Positions 8,845 to 15,788 of a DNA stretch of 31,086 bases are shown piece after piece. A model generated the notes under the pieces. That model did no database searches. It was not told the origin of the DNA and saw nothing but the letters and a program-made list of their open reading frames with translations. The stretch's first letter is position 1. Every line of letters begins with the position of its first letter. Origin of the DNA: AP-15 sp036008325. Its GTDB lineage: Bacteria > Pseudomonadota > Alphaproteobacteria > ATCC43930 > CGMCC-115725. The stretch covers positions 1 to 31,086 of the forward strand of contig DASYNW010000092.1 in NCBI GenBank assembly GCA_036008325.1, written 5' to 3'. The position numbers and the translations under genes were made by a program.

Positions 8845-8989
8845 CGTTGAGTTCTATCGCGTATGCCCGGTAAACGGCATCGTCGATCGAAACCCCCAAC
8901 AATGCGGCGCCGGGCTTCTCTGGTTCGGACGGGATCGGCTACGATCCGCAGCGTGGCCTGACGGCCGATTTTCAGCGAAAGGGGGCCAA

Positions 8990-9631
8990 ATGAAGCTCTA
9001 CGGTTTTTTCCGGTCCTCGGCCGCGTTTCGCGTCCGCATTGCCCTCAACCTGAAGGGCCTCGCCTATGAGACGGTCCCGATCCATCTGCGGCGCAACGAT
9101 CAGGCCACGCCCGATTACCGCGCGGTCAACCCGCAGGGTCTGGTCCCGGCGCTCGACGATGGCGGCCTCACCTTGATCCAATCCATGGCGATCATCGAAT
9201 ACCTCGATGAAACCCATCCCGACCCACCGCTGTTGCCGGCGGCCCCGGCCGATCGGGCGCGGGTGCGCGCGCTCGCCGGCATCGTCGCCTGCGACATCCA
9301 CCCGATCGACAATCTGCGGGTGCTGCGCTACCTGACGCACTCGTTGGGCCATGGCGAGAGTGACATCGCCGCCTGGTACAATCATTGGATCGACGCCGGC
9401 TTTCAGGCGCTCGAATCGCTGCTCGCCGGCGATCCCCGCACCGGCGTTTTCTGTCATGGCGACCGGCCCGGTCTGGCCGATGCGGCGCTGGTGCCGCAGG
9501 CTGTCAATGCCGAGCGCTATCGGCTCGACATGACGCCCTATCCGACGATCGCGAGGATCGTCGGCCGCTGCATGAAGCTCGGCCCGTTCCAGGCGGCCCA
9601 CGCGGACAACCAGCCCGACGCCGAGCGCTGA
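8990..9631 (+). CDS. maiA: Zeta-class GST, probable maleylacetoacetate isomerase
   Basis: 213 residues. The zeta-class glutathione site motif appears as RSSAAFRVRIAL at residues 8-19 (consensus SSxxxRVRIAL). The thioredoxin-like cis-proline segment NPQGLVPAL and the QSMAIIEYL helix follow, then an all-helical C-terminal domain. Zeta GSTs isomerise maleylacetoacetate to fumarylacetoacetate in tyrosine breakdown, or maleylpyruvate in gentisate breakdown; sequence alone does not separate the two. No hmgA or fahA gene is in the window, so the pathway link is from family knowledge. GGGGG just upstream of the ATG supports this start. Cytoplasmic. Confidence 0.86.
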   Translation: MKLYGFFRSSAAFRVRIALNLKGLAYETVPIHLRRNDQATPDYRAVNPQGLVPALDDGGLTLIQSMAIIEYLDETHPDPPLLPAAPADRARVRALAGIVACDIHPIDNLRVLRYLTHSLGHGESDIAAWYNHWIDAGFQALESLLAGDPRTGVFCHGDRPGLADAALVPQAVNAERYRLDMTPYPTIARIVGRCMKLGPFQAAHADNQPDAER

Positions 9632-9677
9632 GCCGGGAACGCTGGGCCGGGAATGCACCGGGCGGGAGCCCCGAGCC

Positions 9678-10433
9678 CTATTGCTGGCGCTCGTCGGCGA
9701 CCATGGTCTTCAAGGTGCCGAGATCGACCGCACCCGGCACGACCCGATCGCCGACGATGAAGGCCGGGGTGCCGTGAATGTTGAGCATGTCGGCCAGCGC
9801 CAGATTGTCCTTCAGCTGGAGGGCGATCTCGGGCGTCGCCATATCGCGCTTGAGCCGGTCGACATCGAGCCCGACCGAGGCCGCCACCTGGTAGATGGTG
9901 TCGTCGCTGATGCTGCCGCGCGCCGCCATCATTGCCGCATGAAAGGCGTCGTACTTGCCCTGTTTCTGCGCGGCGAGTGCCGCCTGGGCGGCGGTCACCG
10001 ATACCGGGCCGAGAATCGGGAACTCCTTGTAGACTAGGCGCAGCTTTGGGTCCTGCTTCAGCAGCGCTTCGAGCGATGGCTGAACCTGCTTGCAGTAGGG
10101 GCAGCGGTAGTCGAAAAACTCGACGATCGTCGCACTGCCTTGCGGATTGCCGGCGACCGGGGTTGTCGGGTTGTCGTAAATCTCCTGCCGGTGCAGCACC
10201 ACTGTTTGCGAGGCTTTGGCGTCGTTGTCGCGGTTGAGCTTGTCCTCGGCCGAGCGCAGCGCGGCGATCAGCACGTCGGGGTGCTGCAGCAGATAATCGT
10301 GAATGACCGCCTCGATCTGCTGCCGCTGCGGCGGCGCTGTTGTCGTCTCTGCCGCCCGGCTCGCGCCGAACGGCGCGGCAGCAACGAGCGCGCAGGCGAG
10401 CGCCAGGATCATCGGTCGTGCACCAACCAGCAT
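9678..10433 (-). CDS. DsbA/Com1-like periplasmic thiol:disulfide oxidoreductase
   Basis: 251 residues. A signal peptide (MLVGARPMILALACALVAAAPFGASRA) is followed by a helical region typical of the Com1-like group, then a thioredoxin fold with active site C111-P-Y-C114 and the cis-proline loop GTPAF (P223). Such proteins introduce or rearrange disulfides in periplasmic proteins. The start at 10433 has GGGAG nine bases upstream. It lies 66 bases downstream of the M48 protease gene and continues the rne transcript direction, a grouping I recall from other alphaproteobacteria. No dsbB partner is visible in the window. Confidence 0.9.
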   Translation of the reverse strand: MLVGARPMILALACALVAAAPFGASRAAETTTAPPQRQQIEAVIHDYLLQHPDVLIAALRSAEDKLNRDNDAKASQTVVLHRQEIYDNPTTPVAGNPQGSATIVEFFDYRCPYCKQVQPSLEALLKQDPKLRLVYKEFPILGPVSVTAAQAALAAQKQGKYDAFHAAMMAARGSISDDTIYQVAASVGLDVDRLKRDMATPEIALQLKDNLALADMLNIHGTPAFIVGDRVVPGAVDLGTLKTMVADERQQ

Positions 10434-10499
10434 CGATATCAGCTCCCTTAAACGAAATGACGGCGGCAACCCCGCCCGGTCCCGATCGTTGAACTCGTC

Positions 10500-11876
10500 C
10501 TAATCGTCGAGGTCCTTGGCCTGGCTGCGGATCTCCTGCGCCCGGCCATACGCGGCGCTGCTCCGGGGCAGCAGATGTTCGGCCCGCCCGGCTTCCCCGA
10601 CCGCATCCTTTTTGTTGTCGGCGGCAAGGCCTTCCTCGGCCAGGGACAGCGCCGCCATGCCGATCTGATTGTCGCGCCCATAGGCGGTCGCCAACAGGTG
10701 CCAGGCCTCGACGTCCTTGTCCTCAGTGCGCAGGGCGTCGCTGAGGTAGGCGATCGCCAGCCGGTTCTGGGCCGGATCATGGTTCTCGATATAAACCTCG
10801 GCGAGCTCGATCCGCAGCAGCGGCGCCTCCGGATCGAGGCGGAGCGCTTGCTGATACGGGCCGACCGCCTGCGCGACGTGGCCGTTCTCGAACAGCATCT
10901 GGCCCTTCAGCTCGCGAAAATACGGGTCGGTCGGATCGTCGCGGATCAGCCCGTCGATTTCGGGCAGCGCCTTGTCGAGGTCCGGTATGCGATAGAGCGC
11001 GATGGCGCGGGCATAGCGTGCCAGAACCGAGTGGTCGTGGGCCGGGTATTTGGCCAGCGTCGCGGATGGCGGCTCGGTGAACGCGGCGAGCTTGACCTTG
11101 ATGCGTTGCAGCATGGCGATATAGGAGGGCGGGTCCGGAACGTTCGAGTAGGGCGAGCGGGCGACATGGTCGCGGACATAATCGATGCGCTCCTCGGTGA
11201 GCGGATGATCCGTCAGATAGGGGTCCTCACGCTCCCCGGTCAGCAGCTCCTCGGTTTGCATCAGCTCGAGGAACTGCAGCAGCCCGCGCGCCGATTGGTG
11301 GGTCGCATCGAGATAGTTCATTGCGGCGTGGTCGGCGGTCGCTTCCTGCGTCACCGAGAATTGCAGGAAGGCGCGCTCGCCGACGCCGGCCGCGCCCAGC
11401 AGCGCCGCCCCGTCGTCGCTGCCGCGCGAGGCAACGGTCGCGGCAGCGCCCGCCGCGAGCGCGATGATCTCCTCGATGCTGGCGTCGTGCATTGCTTCCG
11501 CGCCTTTGTAGAGATGCCCGCCGGCGATGTGGCCGGTCTCGTGGGCGAGCACGCCGATCAGCTGGTTCGGCGACTTCGCACGCAAAACTAGGCCGGAATT
11601 TATGAAAATATTCTGACCGCCGGCGACAAACGAGTTGATGCTGTCGTCGTCGACCAGATAGACGTGGACGGCGTCGGGGTCGAGCCCGGCCACCTGCCAG
11701 ATCGGCGTCATCATCGTGCGGATGTCGGCTTCGATTTCGGTGTCGCGCAGCAGGCTCACGCTGTTGCCGCCGTCGCCTTGATGCGCGCTCGCGACCCGAG
11801 CCAAGGCGAGCACGACGGCGACGATGAGAGCGGCCGCTTTAGGAAAAGGGCGGAGAACCATCGGCGGTGCTTTCAT
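10500..11876 (-). CDS. M48 family metalloprotease with TPR repeats (BepA-like)
   Basis: 458 residues. A signal peptide (LIVAVVLALARVASA) targets the periplasm. The M48 zinc-protease domain has HETGH (H112, E113, H116) and a third ligand in QEATADHAAMN (E178, with D182). The C-terminal half, from about residue 270, holds several TPR units (for example NGHVAQAVGPYQQALRLDPE). This layout is that of BepA/YfgC, which acts in quality control of outer-membrane proteins such as LptD; that role here is inference. The start is taken as the ATG at 11876; an ATG five codons later is also possible, and neither has a strong ribosome site. It lies between rne and a dsbA-like gene on the same strand. Confidence 0.9.
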   Translation of the reverse strand: MKAPPMVLRPFPKAAALIVAVVLALARVASAHQGDGGNSVSLLRDTEIEADIRTMMTPIWQVAGLDPDAVHVYLVDDDSINSFVAGGQNIFINSGLVLRAKSPNQLIGVLAHETGHIAGGHLYKGAEAMHDASIEEIIALAAGAAATVASRGSDDGAALLGAAGVGERAFLQFSVTQEATADHAAMNYLDATHQSARGLLQFLELMQTEELLTGEREDPYLTDHPLTEERIDYVRDHVARSPYSNVPDPPSYIAMLQRIKVKLAAFTEPPSATLAKYPAHDHSVLARYARAIALYRIPDLDKALPEIDGLIRDDPTDPYFRELKGQMLFENGHVAQAVGPYQQALRLDPEAPLLRIELAEVYIENHDPAQNRLAIAYLSDALRTEDKDVEAWHLLATAYGRDNQIGMAALSLAEEGLAADNKKDAVGEAGRAEHLLPRSSAAYGRAQEIRSQAKDLDD

Positions 11877-12051
11877 GAGCCGTCGGCCAACAACGCCCGA
11901 GCCGTGCAGGCGAACCCGAGCGGCGCCGTCAGCATAGGATCGCAAGCGGCGCCGGCTTGCCGGCGACCTTGTCGCCGCCCAGATCCGCGCGCCCAGGCCC
12001 GCCCCCGACCAGGCCCCGCCCGCGAGCATGGCGCCTCCAAGGCGCCGCCGC

Positions 12052-15000
12052 CTATGGCTGGATCAGCCGCTGCCACCAGCCTCGGCGCGGGCTGGCCGGC
12101 GGCTCCGACCCGGTGTCGATTTCGTGGACTGGCTCGATTTCGTGGGCTGGCTCGATTTCGTGGGCTGGCTCGATCGCGTGGGCCGGTTCGGGTGGCGGCG
12201 CCGAGGGCGCCGGCGGTTCGGGCGCAGGCGGCGGCATTCTTTCCTCCGGCTCGGCCGCGGCAACAGTGTCGGGTTCGGGCTCTCGCGCCGGGCGCAGTTG
12301 CCAAACCGGGGCAGCCTCCTCGACGCGCGCCTCCCGATCGGGAACGGGATCGGGGTCAACCGGATCGAGGCTGGCCGGATCGAGCCTGGCCGGGTATTGC
12401 CCGGCCGGCGCGGCTGCGGACAGATCGTTCACGTGCGGCAGAAAGGCCGGTGCTGCGGGTTCGCCGGCGAGCGCCGGCAGGCTCGCGGTCTCGATCCCGG
12501 CGTCAGCCGCCAGCTCGAGCTGCAGCGCGCCGACTTCCTCGGGCAACGGCATCGCCGCCTCGACGATTTCGGTTTCGCCCGGCTCGGTTTCGCCCGCCTC
12601 GGTTTCGCCCGGTTCTGTTTCGCCCGGTTCTGTTTCGCCCGGCTTGGTTTCGCCCGCTCCAGTTTCGCCCAATCCGGGTTCTTCGCCGCCATCGTCGTCC
12701 GTCGCCATGATCTCGACCGTGGCCGCGGCCGGGCCCAGATTGTCGATGCCGGGCTCGGTGCCGTCCTCGCGCCGCCCGCGCCGCCGGCCACCACGCCGCC
12801 CGCGCCGGCGTCGCTGCTTGTCGCCGTCCGCATCTTCCTCGCCGTTGCGATCCCCGCCCTGCTCGGGCCCGGCGGCGGCGGCCCGACCGGGTTCCTCGGC
12901 ACCCTCTGTGTCGGCGGCGCGCGGCGCCGGGGCAGCACCTCGGGCACCGGCGTCGTCCTCGTGCCGCCGACGCCGCCGACGCCGGCGCCGGCTGCGGTTG
13001 CGCTCGTCCTCGCCTTCGCCTTCGGGCTCGCTCTCGGTCTCGGGCTCCGGCAGCGGCGCGCTGCCGAGCGCCACCGCATCCTCGGTCTCGGCTTCTTCCT
13101 CGGGCTCCTCGTCTTCGATCTCCGTCGCCTGGGTCAGCGGCGCCGGCGCTGCCGCCACCGTCTCTCCCGGCCCGTAGGCGCGCAATCTTTCGAGGCGAAA
13201 GGCCGGCGGGATCAGCGCGTCGTCCCGCGCCACCAGCACGTGAATGCCGTAGCGCGCTTCGAGCTGCGCCAATGAGTCGCGCTTATGATTGAGGATGTAG
13301 AGCGCCACCGCGGTCGGCACATAGATGCAAACTTCGGCCGAGCGCCGCCGCATCCCCTCCTCTTCGATCGAGCGCAGCACATAGAGTGCGGTCGATTCGG
13401 TCGAGCGGATAAACCCGGTGCCGCCGCAATGCGGACAGGGCTGGGTCGACGTTTCGACCAGCGACGGGCGCAGCCGCTGGCGCGACATTTCGAGGAGGCC
13501 GAACGGGCTGATCCGGCCCACCTGGATGCGGGCGCGGTCGTTCTTCAGCGCGTCTTTGAGCCGCCGCTCAACCGCTCCCTGGTTGCGGTGCTCCTCCATG
13601 TCGATGAAATCGATGACGATCAGCCCGGCAAGGTCGCGCAGGCGCAGCTGACGCGCGATTTCCTCGGCGGCTTCGAGATTGGTGCGCAGCGCGGTCTCTT
13701 CGATGTTGCGCTCGCGGGTCGAGCGTCCGGAATTCACGTCGATCGCGACCAGCGCCTCGGTCTGGTTGATCACGACGTAGCCGCCCGAACGTAGCTGGAC
13801 GATCGGCGAGTGGATCGCGTCGATCTGGCTCTCGACCTGAAAGCGGTGCAGCAGCCCGATCTGCGGATCACGGTACGGCTGGACCCGCTTGGCGTGGCTC
13901 GGCATCAGCATCTTCATGAACGCTTTTGCCGTGCGGTAGCCGGCTTCGCCTTCGACCAGCACCTCGTCGAGATCGCGGGTATAGAGGTCGCGGATCGACC
14001 GCTTGATCAGATTGCCTTCCTCATAGATCAACGCCGGCGCGGTCGATTTCAGGGTCAGCTCGCGGATCTCGTTCCACAGCCTCAGCAGGTATTCGTAGTC
14101 GCGCTTGATCTCGGCTTTGGAGCGCTCGGCGCCGGCGGTGCGCACGATCACCCCCATGCCTTCGGGGATGTCGAGCTCCTCGAGAATGTCTTTCAAGCGG
14201 CGCCGGTCGCTGATGCTGGTGATCTTGCGCGACACCCCGCCGCCGCGCGCGGTGTTCGGCATCAGCACGCAATAGCGCCCGGCCAGCGACAGATAAGTGG
14301 TCAGGGCCGCGCCCTTGTTGCCACGCTCCTCCTTGGTGACCTGGACCAGCATGATCTGGCGGCGCTTGATCACCTCCTGGATCTTGTAGTGGCGCGGGGT
14401 GCGGGAACGCTGGCGCTGCGCGTCCTCGAATTCGTCGCCGCCCAGGGTGTCGATGATTTCGGGTTCGGCCGCATCGCCGTCGCCGGGGACGCGCGCCGCC
14501 GGGGCGGGGGCGGTCTCTTCGGTGGCGAGCCCGGTTTCGCCGCGGGCGAATTCGGCGTCGGGCGCGGGGCCGACGATCGCCTCGTCGAAGGCGCCGGCCG
14601 CGGCCCATAGATCGGAATTCGCGCCGGGCTCGCGGCGGTCGGCGGCATCCTCCGCCTCGTCCGAGGGCGTGGCCGATGGGGAACCCGGCGTCGCGGGGCC
14701 GGACTCGGGCGCTCTCGGCACCACGTACGGCACCATCGCCCAGGGGGATTCCACAACGGTCGCGGCCTCGGCGCGCTCCCCGGAAGATTCGGCCGAACCG
14801 GCCGCCGGGCCATCTCCAGCGGTCCAAGCCGATCCGACAGCGGGTTCGATGCCGATCGGCTCGTCCTCGCTCTCGGACGGCGCCTCAGTGACCGAAACCG
14901 GCTCGGGCAGCGCCGTTTCGAGCGGCACCCCGGCTTCCTCGCCGACATCCTCCTCGCCGGCGTCTTCGGCGCTCTCGTCCGCGGTCTGCGGGTCGTCGCT

Positions 15001-15291
15001 GTCGAAGCGCATCGGGCCGCCGCGGCCAGCCAACCGGTCCCCGACCGGGATCCTGAAGTAATCGGGGTGGATCTCGCTGAATGCGAGAAAGCCGTGCCGA
15101 TTGCCCCCGTACTCGACAAAGGCGGCCTGCAGCGACGGTTCGACCCGCGTCACCTTGGCCAGATAGATGTTGCCCTTTACCTGCTGTTTTGTGGACGATT
15201 CGAAATCGAATTCTTCGAGACGATTGCCGTTGAGAACCACCACCCGGGTCTCTTCCGGGTGGGTGGCGTCGATGAGCATGCGCTTTGCCAT
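12052..15291 (-). CDS. rne: Ribonuclease E
   Basis: 1079 residues. An S1 RNA-binding domain starts at about residue 35 (VKGNIYLAKVTRVEPSLQAAF). It is interrupted by an acidic, low-complexity insertion at about residues 86-298, then resumes (HYKIQEVIKRRQIMLVQV). The catalytic DNase I-like part has AIDVNSG (D518) and VIDFIDMEEHRNQ (D561). The zinc-link is CPHC (C619, C622). From about residue 710 the tail is disordered, with acidic runs, an arginine block and two sets of short tandem repeats; this is where degradosome partners and RNA bind in the family. The enzyme starts mRNA decay and processes rRNA and tRNA. Start at 15291 has GGAG ten bases upstream. A long leader, typical for self-regulated rne, is likely. 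Confidence 0.96.
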   Translation of the reverse strand: MAKRMLIDATHPEETRVVVLNGNRLEEFDFESSTKQQVKGNIYLAKVTRVEPSLQAAFVEYGGNRHGFLAFSEIHPDYFRIPVGDRLAGRGGPMRFDSDDPQTADESAEDAGEEDVGEEAGVPLETALPEPVSVTEAPSESEDEPIGIEPAVGSAWTAGDGPAAGSAESSGERAEAATVVESPWAMVPYVVPRAPESGPATPGSPSATPSDEAEDAADRREPGANSDLWAAAGAFDEAIVGPAPDAEFARGETGLATEETAPAPAARVPGDGDAAEPEIIDTLGGDEFEDAQRQRSRTPRHYKIQEVIKRRQIMLVQVTKEERGNKGAALTTYLSLAGRYCVLMPNTARGGGVSRKITSISDRRRLKDILEELDIPEGMGVIVRTAGAERSKAEIKRDYEYLLRLWNEIRELTLKSTAPALIYEEGNLIKRSIRDLYTRDLDEVLVEGEAGYRTAKAFMKMLMPSHAKRVQPYRDPQIGLLHRFQVESQIDAIHSPIVQLRSGGYVVINQTEALVAIDVNSGRSTRERNIEETALRTNLEAAEEIARQLRLRDLAGLIVIDFIDMEEHRNQGAVERRLKDALKNDRARIQVGRISPFGLLEMSRQRLRPSLVETSTQPCPHCGGTGFIRSTESTALYVLRSIEEEGMRRRSAEVCIYVPTAVALYILNHKRDSLAQLEARYGIHVLVARDDALIPPAFRLERLRAYGPGETVAAAPAPLTQATEIEDEEPEEEAETEDAVALGSAPLPEPETESEPEGEGEDERNRSRRRRRRRRRHEDDAGARGAAPAPRAADTEGAEEPGRAAAAGPEQGGDRNGEEDADGDKQRRRRGRRGGRRRGRREDGTEPGIDNLGPAAATVEIMATDDDGGEEPGLGETGAGETKPGETEPGETEPGETEAGETEPGETEIVEAAMPLPEEVGALQLELAADAGIETASLPALAGEPAAPAFLPHVNDLSAAAPAGQYPARLDPASLDPVDPDPVPDREARVEEAAPVWQLRPAREPEPDTVAAAEPEERMPPPAPEPPAPSAPPPEPAHAIEPAHEIEPAHEIEPVHEIDTGSEPPASPRRGWWQRLIQP
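12118..12189 (-). repeat. Four 18-bp tandem units in the rne tail
   Basis: Four in-frame units of 18 bp encode repeats of the type HEIEPA close to the C-terminus of RNase E. The two central units (12136-12153 and 12154-12171) are identical at the base level; the outer two differ by a few bases. Identity at third codon positions points to recent slippage or recombination rather than selection on protein sequence alone. Confidence 0.9.
12571..12675 (-). repeat. Seven 15-bp tandem units in the rne tail
   Basis: Seven consecutive 15-bp units, each containing TTTCGCCC on the plus strand, encode a GETEP/GETEA/GETKP pentapeptide ladder in the disordered tail of RNase E. All are in frame. Copy number would be expected to vary among strains, without disturbing the reading frame. 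Confidence 0.9.
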
Positions 15292-15484
15292 TCGGGCGTA
15301 ACTCCGAGGCGCGCTGCCGAGGCCGCGCGAAAATCGGCCGGCGGCGCGATCCCGTGTGCAAGGAAGCCGGTCACGCCTGAACTGATGCCCTCTGGGAGCG
15401 ATTGGATATCGGCCATGGCGAATCTCGTCAGCGGACGGCTTCGGGTTCCTACGATACGCGTCGTCCGACGCTGTGGCCCGGCGC

Positions 15485-15502
15485 GGCGGCAGAGTTGCCG
15501 CC
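15485..15502 (-). promoter_or_regulatory. Stem-loop in presumed rne leader
   Basis: A perfect 7-bp stem (GGCGGCA / TGCCGCC) with a 4-base loop lies about 195-210 bases upstream of the rne start. In enterobacteria, rne leaders contain stem-loops through which RNase E limits its own mRNA; whether this hairpin does so here is inference. It has no U-run and is not a terminator by itself. Confidence 0.35.
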
Positions 15503-15680
15503 GATCATGCGGACCCGCATCGCGCTACCCGCCGGGCGCGGCGCCCAGCAAGCGGACGGCGGTTTTTCGCAGACAGCAATGTATATTGGAAAACGCGGCG
15601 CTACAATGGCCTCGTCGGCCGCCACGGCGAGGCCGGCCGACTCGCCGAAACCTGCCCCGAAACATCCTCCCGAAACAAAC

Positions 15681-15711
15681 TTGGAATGGCCACCCCGCCC
15701 GCGCATATAAT
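15681..15711 (+). promoter_or_regulatory. Candidate promoter for mrcA-prfB
   Basis: A perfect TATAAT at 15706-15711 is preceded by TTGGAA at 15681-15686 with a spacer of 19 bases, a little longer than optimal. It is conspicuous in this GC-rich sequence, and transcription would begin near 15718, about 70 bases before the chosen mrcA start at 15789. Confidence 0.42.
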
Positions 15712-15788
15712 CCGCCGCCGCGAGGAACTAGGGATCGTCGCGGCGATCGATGGCAATCGGAGCGCCCGCGTCTGGCCGCGTCAAAGGC

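Larger units (their letters stand above)
15292..15788. other. Gene-free divergent region between rne and mrcA
   Basis: About 500 bases without a convincing gene. On the rne side it should contain a long leader: several perfect small hairpins lie here (15485-15502; ATGCGG/CCGCAT near 15507-15520; GGGC/GCCC near 15536-15554). The middle (about 15560-15610) is AT-richer and could hold the rne promoter. On the mrcA side there is a TATAAT at 15706. The amidase gene (amiC) that I recall between these genes in other alphaproteobacteria is absent. Short open frames on both strands show no family features or ribosome sites. Confidence 0.6.

Noticed and set aside
12030..12046. GGCGCC-TTGGA-GGCGCC hairpin just after rne as a terminator
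   Set aside because: The stem is good but there is no U-run on the minus strand, and the M48 gene continues in the same direction, so a terminator call is not supported.
12950..13010. Run of CGC-type codons in rne as a simple repeat or CRISPR-like array
   Set aside because: It is the arginine block of the RNase E tail; the spacing is irregular and there are no unique spacers.
15177..15416. 79-codon minus-strand frame overlapping the rne start
   Set aside because: It has no ribosome site or recognisable motif, and about half of it is out-of-frame rne coding sequence.
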